Positions 47,852-58,089 of a DNA stretch of 64,000 bases are shown one piece after another. The position numbers and the translations under genes are program-made. The first letter of the stretch is position 1, and each line of letters begins with the position of its first letter. This DNA comes from Shewanella livingstonensis. GTDB lineage: Bacteria; Pseudomonadota; Gammaproteobacteria; Enterobacterales; Shewanellaceae. The DNA is taken from NCBI RefSeq assembly GCF_003855395.1, contig NZ_CP034015.1:3916001-3980000 (forward strand). Direction: 5' to 3'. The notes beneath the pieces were generated by a model. The model made no database searches. It saw nothing but the letters and a program-made list of their open reading frames with translations, and had not been told where the DNA came from.

Positions 47852-48141
47852 CATGTCTGTAGCTTTTTCATATCTGTAGTTTGTCACCTCTCCCTTCGCG
47901 CTTATCAATCCATATTAACCAATACACTATTCCAGGAACGTATTAAGATGTTAAACCACTTAACGACAGTTAATATTATCTGCTAATCGATAACCTAAAC
48001 TTCGATCCCGACAGCAATAGCATATTGATTAAACTTGATAACGGCTTATGTTAAAAGAGTGCCACCGTCCCCTCAGTTGATTAATAGGATTATCGATAAA
48101 AACATCAACAGCGAGGTGACCTCTTTATTTTTAAAACCGAT
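47852..48141. other. Intergenic region after tRNA-Ile2
   Basis: About 290 bp. No gene, hairpin or attachment-site duplication of the tRNA end is visible, so there is no sign of an integrated element at this tRNA. Confidence 0.5.
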
Positions 48142-48864
48142 TTAATCAGCGCGAATATAAGCGGGATTTTTTTCTAAATAGGCCTGCGCAGCGGTGATAG
48201 CGACCACAGCCTTTGAGTTAAATTCACGTTGGTACAAGGTATAAACTACAAATAAACTGGCTAAAATAAACATTCCCGGATGCATAAACCAACATAATGC
48301 AGCCATAGAATAATAATACGAACGTAAGCCGTAGTTATATGAGTGCGCTGCCTGGTCTTGCACTACGGCCATTTGCCTTGCATAACCGAGCGCATTTTTA
48401 TCAGTGCCCGTTTTATCTAATGGTGCAGCGCCAATCATAATATTAACAAAACCATATTGACGCATAGACCAAGTAAATTGGAAAAAAGCTAACACAAAAA
48501 TCCCGGCTAAAAGAGCCAGTTTAACCTGTACCAAGGCATGATTAGGCGATGAGGTAAAAGGAATAGAACCAATCACGGTTTCCAGCTTTTCTACTTGAGA
48601 AAAAAGCGTTAATACACCGGCAAGGATCAGTAATGTTGTTGAAGCAAAGAATGCAATATTACGTTCTAAATTAGCCAGTAACGCCGCTTCGGCTACACGT
48701 ATTTCTTTTGCTATCACTTGTGACATCCAATGAATACGTTGTTGATGCATCACTCGCGCGATGCAATTAGTGTTTTTTGCTTTACGCCGGGCAAAACCGG
48801 TATAACCGACCCAACTAACTAAAAAAACACTTAATGCTAGCGCATCTAACCATGAAATAACCAT
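48142..48864 (-). CDS. DUF599 membrane protein
   Basis: A 240-residue protein with about four helices (residues 5-22, 68-88, 112-130, 185-208). The DUF599 style is visible in RRKAKNTNCIARVMHQQRIHWM and HSYNYGLRSYYYSMAALCWF. Its function is unknown. It is a single gene. Confidence 0.75.
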   Translation of the reverse strand: MVISWLDALALSVFLVSWVGYTGFARRKAKNTNCIARVMHQQRIHWMSQVIAKEIRVAEAALLANLERNIAFFASTTLLILAGVLTLFSQVEKLETVIGSIPFTSSPNHALVQVKLALLAGIFVLAFFQFTWSMRQYGFVNIMIGAAPLDKTGTDKNALGYARQMAVVQDQAAHSYNYGLRSYYYSMAALCWFMHPGMFILASLFVVYTLYQREFNSKAVVAITAAQAYLEKNPAYIRAD

Positions 48865-48964
48865 ACTGATTAACCTGCGTAAGAATAAATAATGGATTGA
48901 TTATGCATCAGTTTTCATCATGCTGAAATCAGTTTGTTACTTAAATAGTCAAATACTTAACACG

Positions 48965-49624
48965 TTAAAAAGGACTCTGACAAACAAAGTCAATTCGTTG
49001 TTCTGTCATAGGGTGAGTAAATGATAAAGCAGTCGCATGTAACATTAATCTATCTGACATCTGCTGCGAATAGTCATTATGGTACAAATCACAGCCTAAA
49101 ATAGGATGACCCATTTGTTGGCTGTGCAACCGTAACTGGTGAGTTCGGCCTGTAATAGGAGTAAATATTACGCGCGTAGAGAGCCCTTGCGGATCCCGCG
49201 TTGTGACTTGGTATTGGCTATGAGCAGGTTTACCGTTGTCATGGCAAATTTTCATTAGCGGAAAATGTTCACTGTCTTTAGCTATTGGCAATTCAATGTC
49301 GCCGCTATCGTTGAGTACATCACCATGAAGCACAGCGGTATAATTTTTACTAACAGTGCGCAGCTGAAACTGCTTAGTTAATAATCCATTAATCGCTTTG
49401 TTTAACGCCACCAGCATAAGACCAGAGGTACCAAAGTCGAGTCGATGCACTAAGGTTGCAGTTGGATAATCTTGTACTAACCGATAGTGTACTGAGTCCT
49501 TGTTTAATGGGTTCTTCCCCGAGAGACTCAATATCCCTGTTGGCTTATTGATTAATAATAGGTGCTCGTCTTGGTATAAAACCTCAATAATCCCATTACA
49601 GGGTGGAGCAATAAATTCAGTCAT
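48965..49624 (-). CDS. rluA: RluA-family pseudouridine synthase
   Basis: A 219-residue enzyme, the same length as E. coli RluA, which makes pseudouridine 746 in 23S rRNA and 32 in several tRNAs. The catalytic motif HRLDFGTSGLM with its aspartate and the second motif PITGRTHQLRLH are clear. Target specificity is inferred from length and overall similarity. Just upstream (49636-49690) is an imperfect 25 bp tandem repeat that has no evident role. Confidence 0.88.
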   Translation of the reverse strand: MTEFIAPPCNGIIEVLYQDEHLLLINKPTGILSLSGKNPLNKDSVHYRLVQDYPTATLVHRLDFGTSGLMLVALNKAINGLLTKQFQLRTVSKNYTAVLHGDVLNDSGDIELPIAKDSEHFPLMKICHDNGKPAHSQYQVTTRDPQGLSTRVIFTPITGRTHQLRLHSQQMGHPILGCDLYHNDYSQQMSDRLMLHATALSFTHPMTEQRIDFVCQSPF

Positions 49625-49761
49625 TATGCCTTAGTCGTAATATCTTGGTTATATGGCTTGGTTGCAATGTCTTGGTTGTATGCCTTGAGAGGAATAATGT
49701 GTTCATCGCAATAGTCAAATAACATCTCCATAGGAGCTATTTTAACCGAGATAATAATAGA

Positions 49762-49785
49762 AAAGGTGGCGTAGAAGCCACCTTT
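49762..49785 (-). terminator. Terminator-like hairpin after the Cache chemoreceptor gene
   Basis: AAAGGTGGC and its complement with a 6 base loop, followed on the minus strand by TCTATTATT. It lies about 30 bp after the receptor's stop. Confidence 0.65.
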
Positions 49786-49813
49786 GATATTGTTGGTATC
49801 CTGCTAAAACAGG

Positions 49814-51931
49814 TTACGTTCTTAGTTTACCCAACTGCTGATGTTGCTCATGTACTAATTTGGCTAAGCTATCACTGCTTTGTTGGGCACTGTCAGCAAG
49901 CTGTGACAACTCTGATGCAGAGTCTGAAATACCTGTAATATTACGATTAACCTCTTCGGTTACCGCGCTCTGCTCTTCTGCAGCAGTGGCAATATGGGTA
50001 ACCTGACCCGATACCTCGTTAATTTGTTCCACTATGGCATTAAGCGACTGTAACGCAAGCTGAGTTTGTTCAACGGCTTTTTGTGCCCCCTGAGCGCCTT
50101 TATCAATAATGCTCGAGGCATTTTTAACTTCTTTTTGTAACGACTCAATTAAGGTACTAATTTCATTAGTCGACTTTTGCGTTCTAGAGGCTAACGTTCT
50201 TACTTCATCAGCAACAACCGCAAAACCTCGACCTTGCTCTCCGGCTCTGGCAGCCTCAATAGCGGCGTTGAGCGCTAATAGATTAGTCTGCTCTGCAATC
50301 GCACTTATTACTTCTAAAATACGGCTAATATTGGCGCTGCTTTGCGACACCATACCCACAGCTTGTTGCGCTTTTTCAGAATCTGTCGATACACCCTCGA
50401 CAAATACCATCGCTTGAGTTAATCGAGATTGACCATCTTTGACATTGACGGTCATGGACTCCGTTTCCATTGCGGTTTGCTCAGAAGCTTTAGCCACTTC
50501 AAGCGCGGTAGCACTCATTTGATTAACAGCCGTAACCACACTTTCGATTTCGCCATATTGACGATTAACGCTTTCACGAGTGAGCTTAGCAATATCGGCC
50601 GATTTTATACTTTCTTGCTGTGAACGATCAGCAAGAATTTTAAGCTCAGAAATAAGATGACGCAGTTTTGCAATAAAAGCATTAATGCCGCTACCTAATG
50701 CAATCAACTCCGCATGCGCATCCACTTCTATCGCTTGAGTTAAGTCACCTTCCGCGCTGGCAAGATTTTCAACCCGAGCTTGGATCATACTAAGCGGCGC
50801 AATGATGCTGCGAATAACCAAGCTAATAATAATAACGGCGATAACCGTAACGGCTATGCCAATCATCAATAACAAGCCACCTAATGACATTTCCATTTCG
50901 GTCATTGAATCGTTCATGTTATTAACGGCCATAAAGGCTTGGCTTTTGGGCACTTCAATAATTAATGACCACGTTGCATTGGCAATAGGGATAGCAATAG
51001 GATAGCCAACTGCAATGCTGTCTGGCTCATTAACAAAACCAGACGTGTTATTTAATGCTAATAACTTTTTGGCCAATTCAGGCTTAACCGACTCACTCAG
51101 TGGCCGAGCGAATTTAGTATAATGGCTCGCTGCCACCACAAAGCCTTTTTGGCTAACCAGGGTGACTTTGGCTTGCCCTTGGTACAAACTTTTAGACAGT
51201 TGCATAATCATGGTTTGGAAAATCGGTAAGTTAATATCGACACCAACGATACCTTTAAATTGATTATCCACGACGACCGCTGCAGTTAACGATGTCATCA
51301 ATACTTTATTGCCCGGTGTGATTTCGTATAAATACGGCTCCATTAAACAAGGCTTTTTACTGTCTTTAGCACACAAATACCATTCGGCTTCGCGTACGCC
51401 AAATTCATTTAGCGTACTGATATATTTATCTTCTGCATTTGCCACAGATTGCTGTTGTACCAATCCATCCGATCCGCGAGTGTTATAAACCTCTAAGGTG
51501 CCTGCATTGACCACACTATGACTACTACCGTCTAAATAACTGTCATCGAGATAGTCATAACCGTTAGGCTCAAAGTGAACATACATGGATGATATCTGTT
51601 CATTTTTTTGCAATACTGCGGCTAAAGACGACTCTACACGTTCGCGACTTAAAGGATCTTTTTGAGCAGTTTGCTCTAACAAGCCAGCAAATGAATATGG
51701 AATACGATACGCCTCGTTAATAAAGCCTGCAATACGCTCACCATACTCACCCGCTCGGGCAGATAACTTATCGTTGATCTCTTGCTGTAATGCCACTTCA
51801 ACTTCTGCCGCTAAGCTATTATTTTTATCTTTTAGAACTACCCATAAACTGGATGACAGCACTACTACAGTGGCAATAAACAATGCCGAGGTGATCCACA
51901 ACAACTTTACTTTAATGGACAATGCCTTCAT
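49814..51931 (-). CDS. Methyl-accepting chemotaxis protein with dCache sensor
   Basis: A 705-residue membrane chemoreceptor. Transmembrane helix 1 is at about 10-33, a periplasmic dCache-like ligand domain at about 35-340 (with [10 protein letters not shown]), helix 2 at about 349-372, a HAMP domain at about 373-425, then the signalling domain with tip [20 protein letters not shown] and [11 protein letters not shown]. The ligand is unknown; dCache domains often bind amino acids or amines, and the putrescine cluster starts next door, but there is no direct link. Confidence 0.92.
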   Translation of the reverse strand: MKALSIKVKLLWITSALFIATVVVLSSSLWVVLKDKNNSLAAEVEVALQQEINDKLSARAGEYGERIAGFINEAYRIPYSFAGLLEQTAQKDPLSRERVESSLAAVLQKNEQISSMYVHFEPNGYDYLDDSYLDGSSHSVVNAGTLEVYNTRGSDGLVQQQSVANAEDKYISTLNEFGVREAEWYLCAKDSKKPCLMEPYLYEITPGNKVLMTSLTAAVVVDNQFKGIVGVDINLPIFQTMIMQLSKSLYQGQAKVTLVSQKGFVVAASHYTKFARPLSESVKPELAKKLLALNNTSGFVNEPDSIAVGYPIAIPIANATWSLIIEVPKSQAFMAVNNMNDSMTEMEMSLGGLLLMIGIAVTVIAVIIISLVIRSIIAPLSMIQARVENLASAEGDLTQAIEVDAHAELIALGSGINAFIAKLRHLISELKILADRSQQESIKSADIAKLTRESVNRQYGEIESVVTAVNQMSATALEVAKASEQTAMETESMTVNVKDGQSRLTQAMVFVEGVSTDSEKAQQAVGMVSQSSANISRILEVISAIAEQTNLLALNAAIEAARAGEQGRGFAVVADEVRTLASRTQKSTNEISTLIESLQKEVKNASSIIDKGAQGAQKAVEQTQLALQSLNAIVEQINEVSGQVTHIATAAEEQSAVTEEVNRNITGISDSASELSQLADSAQQSSDSLAKLVHEQHQQLGKLRT

Positions 51932-52014
51932 TCAATTTAGCTCCCGCTTTTGTATTCGTTTTTCCGATAATATGAAGTGTAGTCAGCTTTTGAGAATGTA
52001 TAGCTAAATCTTAT

Positions 52015-52041
52015 AAAAAATCCCACTAAAAGCGGGATTTT
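52015..52041 (-). terminator. Terminator of the gabD-gabT transcript
   Basis: On the minus strand, AAAATCCCGCT pairs with AGTGGGATTTT (one G-U pair) and is followed by T residues. It lies about 40 bp after the gabT stop. Confidence 0.75.
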
Positions 52042-52078
52042 ATTGAATATTATGTCAAAACCAATTTAACATACTTCA

Positions 52079-53353
52079 CTAATTAAACACCGCTTGAAAT
52101 GTGCCATCCATAATCGCCAGACCTGTATCAATTTGCGCATCAGGAGCGGTTAATGGCACCAAAACGCGGATAACGTTACCATAGGTACCACAAGACAATA
52201 AAATCAAGCCACGATTACGCGCTTCAGCTAAAATTTTACCGCTATACTGTGGTGCAGGTTCTCCGTCTTCCATCAGCTCAATAGCAATCATTGCACCCAA
52301 TCCACGTACATCAGCAATTTGTGGATACTTAGCCTGCATATCGGTTAATGCCGACTTAAGTCTATTACCCACGTCATTAGCACGGGCCAGTAGTTGCTCT
52401 TCTTCAAACACTTCAATAACGGCTAATGCCGCGGCACAAGCAATAGGGCTACCACCATAAGTACCGCCTAAGCCACCGGCAGTAACGGCATCCATCACCT
52501 CGGCTTTACCAGTAATACCTGACAGTGGAAAACCACCCGCGATAGATTTAGCAAACGTAGTAATATCAGCTGCTACGCCCATTTGCTCCATGGCAAAAAA
52601 TGTTCCCGTACGACCGGCGCCGGTTTGCACTTCATCAGCAATCAATACAATGCCATGGTCATCACACAGTTCACGCAAGCGCTTCATAAATGATGGTGTC
52701 ACAGCATAAAAACCGCCTTCGCCTTGCACCGGTTCTAAAATGATCGCGGCGATGTCGGCAGGCTCGGCATCATTTTTAAAGATACGCTCAATCGATGCCA
52801 TAGCATCATCTTCAGACACGCCATGCATTTCACATGGAAATTCTGCCCTAAACACATTAGCCGACATTAAGCCCATACCTTTACTGTACGGTGCCACTTT
52901 ACCGGTTAATGCCAACGCAGCAATGGTGCGACCATGGTAACCCGAAGTAAACGCGATAACGCCTGCTCGTTTGGTATAAGCACGGGCGACTTTAACTGCG
53001 TTTTCGACCGCTTCAGAACCACTGGTAAATAAAGCGGTTTTTTTAGCAAAATTACCCGGTACCAAATGATTGAGTTTCTCGCACACTTCAATGTAACTTT
53101 CGTAGCCAATGACCATAAAACAAGTATGTGAGAATGCCTCTAACTGCGCTGCCACAGCTGCTTTTACTTTAGGATGCAAGTGACCAGTATTCAGTACCGC
53201 AATACCACCTGCAAAATCGATATATTCACGCCCCTCAACATCCCATACTGTGGCGTTTTCAGCACGATCAGTAAATATGGGATGAATTTGCCCTACACCT
53301 TGTGCCACAGCCGCTTGGCGACGAGCCATTAGTCCATCATTTGTTTTAGTCAT
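52079..53353 (-). CDS. gabT: 4-aminobutyrate aminotransferase
   Basis: A 424-residue PLP enzyme converting GABA and 2-oxoglutarate to succinate semialdehyde and glutamate. Strong resemblance to E. coli GabT: VGQIHPIFTDRAEN, GGIAVLNTGHLHPKV, LIADEVQTGAGRTG and the PLP lysine in FAKSIAGGFPLSG. It is 11 bp after gabD, and the two finish putrescine breakdown. Confidence 0.94.
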   Translation of the reverse strand: MTKTNDGLMARRQAAVAQGVGQIHPIFTDRAENATVWDVEGREYIDFAGGIAVLNTGHLHPKVKAAVAAQLEAFSHTCFMVIGYESYIEVCEKLNHLVPGNFAKKTALFTSGSEAVENAVKVARAYTKRAGVIAFTSGYHGRTIAALALTGKVAPYSKGMGLMSANVFRAEFPCEMHGVSEDDAMASIERIFKNDAEPADIAAIILEPVQGEGGFYAVTPSFMKRLRELCDDHGIVLIADEVQTGAGRTGTFFAMEQMGVAADITTFAKSIAGGFPLSGITGKAEVMDAVTAGGLGGTYGGSPIACAAALAVIEVFEEEQLLARANDVGNRLKSALTDMQAKYPQIADVRGLGAMIAIELMEDGEPAPQYSGKILAEARNRGLILLSCGTYGNVIRVLVPLTAPDAQIDTGLAIMDGTFQAVFN

Positions 53354-53364
53354 AGCCCGCTCTC

Positions 53365-54813
53365 TTAAACTGACATGCAGATATATTTCATTTCAAGGTA
53401 TTCTTCAATACCAAATTTAGATCCTTCACGGCCCAATCCAGACGATTTAATGCCACCAAAAGGCGCCACTTCTGTCGAGATCAATCCAGTGTTTACACCA
53501 ACCATGCCATATTCAAGCGCTTCAGCAACCTTGTATACAAGCGAAATATCGCGACCGTAAAAATAGGCTGCTAAGCCAAACTCAGTGTCGTTAGCTTGTT
53601 TAATCACATCATCAACATCATCAAATTTAAACAGCGGCGCTAAAGGACCAAAGGTTTCTTCGGTTGCCACTAACATTTCACGGGTTACGCCAGTTAATAT
53701 GGTGGGTTCAAAGAAGTAACCACCTAACGCATGGGGTTTGCCACCTGCAATAATCTGCGCACCTTTTGATACTGCATCATCTAAATGACGCTGTACTTTT
53801 GTAACGGCATCAGCATTGATTAACGGCCCTGTGGTCACGCCAGCTTCAGTGCCTAAACCCACTTTAAGCTGAGTTACTGCTACAGCAAGACGTTTAGCAA
53901 ACTCATCGTAAACACCAGATTGCACGTAAATACGGTTAGCACAGACACAGGTTTGGCCTGCATTACGATATTTGGCAATCATTGCGCCTTCAACTGCGGC
54001 ATCAATGTCGGCATCATTAAACACGATAAACGGCGCATTACCCCCCAGTTCAAGTGATAGTTTTTTAAGCGTTGGAGCACATTGTTCCATCAGCTTAATG
54101 CCTACTGGCGTTGAGCCGGTAAACGATAACTTACGTACTATTGGGCTTTCGCACATGGCTTTACCAATGGCGATTGAGTCACCGGTCACCACGCTAAAGA
54201 CACCTGCAGGAATACCAGCGCGCTCAGCTAACTCGGCTAATGCTAATGCGGTAAACGGTGTTTGCGGCGCAGGCTTTACCACCATAGTACAACCGGCTGC
54301 TAACGCTGGCGCTGCTTTACGAGTAATCATCGCCGCAGGAAAATTCCACGGCGTAATGGCTGCTGTAACCCCTACAGGTTGCTTTATCACCGTAATACGC
54401 TTATCCGCTTGATGGCCCGGAATAGTATCGCCATAAATGCGCTTAGCTTCTTCAGCAAACCATTCAATAAAAGAGGCGGCATAACCCACTTCACCTTTAG
54501 CTTCAGCAAGAGGTTTGCCTTGTTCGGTAGTCATCAATAACGCTAAATCATCGCTATGTTGCAGCATTAACTCAAACCAACGTCGCAATTTTTGGCCGCG
54601 ATCTTTGGCCGTTAATGCACGCCATGCTGGTAGTGCCGCATTAGCAGCATCGATGGCCGCAAGCGTTTCAGCGCTGCCCATTACGGGAACATGACCGATA
54701 ACATCATGGGTAGCAGGGTTAGCTATTGCGATAGTGTTACCATTATCGGCATTGCGCCATTGGCCATTTATGTAGCACTGTTGACGTAATAAACTTGGAT
54801 CGTTCAATTGCAC
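53365..54813 (-). CDS. gabD: Succinate-semialdehyde dehydrogenase (NADP+)
   Basis: A 482-residue aldehyde dehydrogenase, equal in length to E. coli GabD. The catalytic cysteine is in AGQTCVCANRIYV and the general-base glutamate in LELGGNAP; GSTPVG binds the cofactor. It oxidises succinate semialdehyde to succinate. A related role on gamma-glutamyl-aminobutyraldehyde (PuuC function) is possible because no separate puuC gene is in the window. Confidence 0.92.
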   Translation of the reverse strand: MQLNDPSLLRQQCYINGQWRNADNGNTIAIANPATHDVIGHVPVMGSAETLAAIDAANAALPAWRALTAKDRGQKLRRWFELMLQHSDDLALLMTTEQGKPLAEAKGEVGYAASFIEWFAEEAKRIYGDTIPGHQADKRITVIKQPVGVTAAITPWNFPAAMITRKAAPALAAGCTMVVKPAPQTPFTALALAELAERAGIPAGVFSVVTGDSIAIGKAMCESPIVRKLSFTGSTPVGIKLMEQCAPTLKKLSLELGGNAPFIVFNDADIDAAVEGAMIAKYRNAGQTCVCANRIYVQSGVYDEFAKRLAVAVTQLKVGLGTEAGVTTGPLINADAVTKVQRHLDDAVSKGAQIIAGGKPHALGGYFFEPTILTGVTREMLVATEETFGPLAPLFKFDDVDDVIKQANDTEFGLAAYFYGRDISLVYKVAEALEYGMVGVNTGLISTEVAPFGGIKSSGLGREGSKFGIEEYLEMKYICMSV

Positions 54814-54882
54814 AATATTCTCCTAAATTGACTCTTTGTACTCAACCGACTCACACTCTTATTTATCTGCACTCAAAGGAGG

Positions 54883-56169
54883 TTAAATACCAAACTTATC
54901 TCTAAGGGTGTAATACCAAGCACCTATGGCACTAAACGGCACACGCATAGCATGTCCACCAGGGAATGGATAATGAGGTAATGCAGCAAAAGCATCAAAA
55001 CGTGTAGCTTGGCCATTAAGCATTTCGGCAATTAACTTACCGGCTAAATGAGTGTAGGTAACTCCATGGCCACTACAGCCTTGCGAGTAATAAATATTGT
55101 TACCAATACGGCCCACTTGTGGCAAGCGCGACAAGGTCATTAAGAAGTTACCCGTCCAAGCGTAATCAACTTTAATCCCTTTTAATTGCGGGAAGGTTTT
55201 TAATAGTTTAGGCATAATCAAAGCTTCAACGTTAGCTGGATCGCGTGCGCCGTAAACCACACCGCCGCCAAAAACAAGGCGCTTATCGCCCGTTAGACGG
55301 TAATAGTCTAATAGATAGTTACAGTCTTCAACGCAATAATCTTGTGGCAATAAACTCGCCGCCATTTCATCTGATAATGGTTCAGTGGTGATCACTTGAG
55401 TACCACAAGGCATTGATTTAGCTTGTAGCTCTGGTAGTAACTTACCTAAGTAAGCATTACCTGCAACCACTACATATTTACACTTAACTTGGCCTTGTGC
55501 TGTGTGCACTACCGGTGATACGCCATCGTCGACTTTAATGACTGCAGAGTCTTCAAAAATCAGACCACCAAGAGATTCAATCGCACGAGCCTCACCTAAT
55601 GCAAGGTTGAGCGGATGAATATGACCACCGCTTTTGTCCAGTAAGCCACCGACGTATAAATCAGTATTTACGACTTTGCGAATACCATCCTGGTCAAGTA
55701 ACTCTAACTGGTTATTATGGCCATGAGCTTCCCATAATTTTTTCTGCGACTGTAAATGGCCCATTTGTTTTGCGTTCATGGCGGCAAAAACACCACCATT
55801 TTTTAAGTCACAATCAATATTATATTTGGCAATACGCTCACGAATAATTTGACCACCTTCAAACGCCATTTGACCAAATAACTTAGCCTGCTCTTTGCCA
55901 ACAACACCTTCAATAGAATCAATATCACGACTAAAAGAATTGACAATTTGACCGCCGTTTCTACCGGAGGCTCCCCAGCCAATTCTTGCCGCTTCAAGCA
56001 CCACAACTTTCATGCCGCTTTCTAATAAATGTAACGCAGAAGACAGCCCGGTATAACCCGCGCCAATGATACAAACATCTGTTTCAATTGTAGATTCTAA
56101 GCGAGGGCGTTCAACTTTATCATTGGCCGATGCAGCATAATATGAACTAGCATGAGGTGTGGCGGACAT
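54883..56169 (-). CDS. puuB: Gamma-glutamylputrescine oxidase
   Basis: A 428-residue FAD enzyme of the DadA/PuuB type. The FAD-binding motif is at the N-terminus (CIIGAGYTGLSSALHLLESG), followed by RIGWGASGRNGGQ, and the family's C-terminal YSQGCSGHGVTYTHLAGK. It oxidises gamma-glutamylputrescine made by PuuA. It is separated from potI by a terminator and lies 69 bp before gabD. Confidence 0.88.
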   Translation of the reverse strand: MSATPHASSYYAASANDKVERPRLESTIETDVCIIGAGYTGLSSALHLLESGMKVVVLEAARIGWGASGRNGGQIVNSFSRDIDSIEGVVGKEQAKLFGQMAFEGGQIIRERIAKYNIDCDLKNGGVFAAMNAKQMGHLQSQKKLWEAHGHNNQLELLDQDGIRKVVNTDLYVGGLLDKSGGHIHPLNLALGEARAIESLGGLIFEDSAVIKVDDGVSPVVHTAQGQVKCKYVVVAGNAYLGKLLPELQAKSMPCGTQVITTEPLSDEMAASLLPQDYCVEDCNYLLDYYRLTGDKRLVFGGGVVYGARDPANVEALIMPKLLKTFPQLKGIKVDYAWTGNFLMTLSRLPQVGRIGNNIYYSQGCSGHGVTYTHLAGKLIAEMLNGQATRFDAFAALPHYPFPGGHAMRVPFSAIGAWYYTLRDKFGI

Positions 56170-56312
56170 AGCACTTCCTTTATATGTTCAAAACGTAATA
56201 CAACTGATTCATCCTACACTTAAGCAAATTCAAAAACTAGCATTTATCATGTAATTTTTGACACTTTGTAGAATATATTAAACACCCATAAAATCTGGAT
56301 ATAGTAAAAAAT

Positions 56313-56353
56313 CATCTAAAAATAAAAAGCCACACTGATATCAGCATGGCTTT
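56313..56353 (-). terminator. Terminator between potI and puuB
   Basis: On the minus strand a 14 bp stem (AAAGCCATGCTGAT with two G-U pairs) followed by TTTTTATTTTT. It lies about 25 bp after the potI stop and splits the transporter genes from the catabolic genes. Confidence 0.8.
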
Positions 56354-56377
56354 CATAAGGTCTTTATTCAGACTTTT

Positions 56378-57193
56378 TTATTCCATCGCAGCTTTAGCTT
56401 TTTTCTCTGCTCGGCGGGCTAAATACCAAGACAAGAAGGCCACTAAAGATACCGCTAAAATAATAATTGTCGCGAGTGCGTTAATCTTAGGTGAAACACC
56501 TAAACGCACTGACGAAAACACTACCATAGGCAAGGTTGTAGAACCTGGACCAGAAGTAAAGCTGGCAATAACTAAGTCATCTAATGACAAGCTAAATGAT
56601 AATAACCAACCAGCGATGAGTGATGGAGCAATCATAGGAACTGTAATTAAAAAGAAGGTTTTTAATCGTGTTGCACCCAAATCCATCGCCGCTTCTTCTA
56701 TCGACAAATCCACTTCGCGCAGCCTTGACGACACTACCACCGCGACATAAGCCGCACAGAAAGTAGAATGGGCAATCCACACGGTAAACATGCCACGTTC
56801 AGTTGGCCAACCAAAGGTTTCCGACATTTGTACAAATAATAGTAACAACGACAAACCGGTGATCACTTCAGGCATAACCAATGGCGCAGTGATCATATTA
56901 GACAGGGTTAACTTAGCCCATGAACGTCTAAAACGGGTCATCACAAAAGCTGCCATGGTGCCAATAATCACTGCCATGGTAGAACTGTAAAAGGCAATAC
57001 GTAAACTGGTCCACACGGCATTGAGTATTTGCTGATCTTGAAATAGTTCACCATACCATTTAGGCGAAAAACCACCCCACACGGTAACCAGTTTTGAGTC
57101 ATTAAATGAGTAGATCACCAAAATAAGCATTGGCGCATATAGAAAGATTAATCCCACCCACAACATCACTTTAGAGAAACTTAAGTTCTTCAT
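56378..57193 (-). CDS. potI: Putrescine ABC transporter permease PotI
   Basis: A 271-residue inner-membrane permease with six helices and the ABC loop EEAAMDLGATRLKTFFLITVP. The ATG at 57193 is chosen because its TGA-overlapping position (ATGA with potH) and the family start MKNLSFSKVMLW fit; the frame is open to 57295. With PotH it forms the channel for putrescine. Confidence 0.93.
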   Translation of the reverse strand: MKNLSFSKVMLWVGLIFLYAPMLILVIYSFNDSKLVTVWGGFSPKWYGELFQDQQILNAVWTSLRIAFYSSTMAVIIGTMAAFVMTRFRRSWAKLTLSNMITAPLVMPEVITGLSLLLLFVQMSETFGWPTERGMFTVWIAHSTFCAAYVAVVVSSRLREVDLSIEEAAMDLGATRLKTFFLITVPMIAPSLIAGWLLSFSLSLDDLVIASFTSGPGSTTLPMVVFSSVRLGVSPKINALATIIILAVSLVAFLSWYLARRAEKKAKAAME

Positions 57194-58089
57194 ACCTCGC
57201 TCTCCATGCTGCGTGACTGATAACGGTGGAATAAAGTGATTGGAATAATCAGTAATGCCAACATCACAATCGCTAGCGATGAGGCCACAGGCCAATCGCG
57301 GTTATTAAAGAACTCTTGCCACAACACTTTACCAATCATTAATGAGTCTGGACCACCAAGTAATTCAGGAATAACAAACTCACCCACGGCAGGAATAAAG
57401 ACCAACATTGAGCCAGCTATAACACCGCCCATTGATAGTGGTAGAGTAATTTTCCAGAAAGTATTAATACTGCTAGAGCCTAAATCTGATGCGGCTTCAA
57501 TTAAGCTTAAATCTAATTTAACTAAGGTGGCGTACAGCGGCAAAATCATAAACGGCAAATAGGCATAAATAATCCCTATATATACCGCAAAATTAGTATT
57601 GAGCATTTGTATGGGTTCAGAAATCACCCCTAACCAGGTTAAGGCATTATTAATTAGACCGTTGTTGCTTAAAATACCCATCCAGGCATAAACACGGATT
57701 AAGAATGAAGTCCATGATGGCAACATCACTAATAGCAGCAATACTGCCTGCATTCTTGCTGGCGCACGGGCAATAGCGTAAGCCATTGGAAAACCCAGTA
57801 TCAAGCAACCTAAAGTGGCCACAAAGGCCATCTTTAATGAGGTAAGGTATGCCATGTAATACATCGAGTCTTGCAGTAACAATAAATAGTTACCCAAATT
57901 AACGAATATATTAAGTGCCTCATCAACATAGTTAAACGTTGGCTCGTAAGGTGGAATCGCAATGGCCGCAGTAGAAAAGCTTAGCTTTAATACAATGGCG
58001 AAGGGTAAGGCAAAAAACATTAACAACCATAGGTACGGTATACCCATGGTGAGATGTCGACCTTTGAATAACTTCAGTGGATTTTTCAT
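57190..58089 (-). CDS. potH: Putrescine ABC transporter permease PotH
   Basis: A 299-residue inner-membrane permease with six helices and the ABC loop EAASDLGSSSINTFWKITLP. The ATG at 58089 overlaps the potG stop as ATGA and gives the family start MKNPLKLFKGRHL; the frame runs to 58146. It partners PotI. Confidence 0.93.
   Translation of the reverse strand: MKNPLKLFKGRHLTMGIPYLWLLMFFALPFAIVLKLSFSTAAIAIPPYEPTFNYVDEALNIFVNLGNYLLLLQDSMYYMAYLTSLKMAFVATLGCLILGFPMAYAIARAPARMQAVLLLLVMLPSWTSFLIRVYAWMGILSNNGLINNALTWLGVISEPIQMLNTNFAVYIGIIYAYLPFMILPLYATLVKLDLSLIEAASDLGSSSINTFWKITLPLSMGGVIAGSMLVFIPAVGEFVIPELLGGPDSLMIGKVLWQEFFNNRDWPVASSLAIVMLALLIIPITLFHRYQSRSMESEV

Noticed and set aside
47734..48141. Integration site for a mobile island at the tRNA
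   Set aside because: No duplicate of the tRNA 3' end, integrase gene or change in gene content follows the tRNA.
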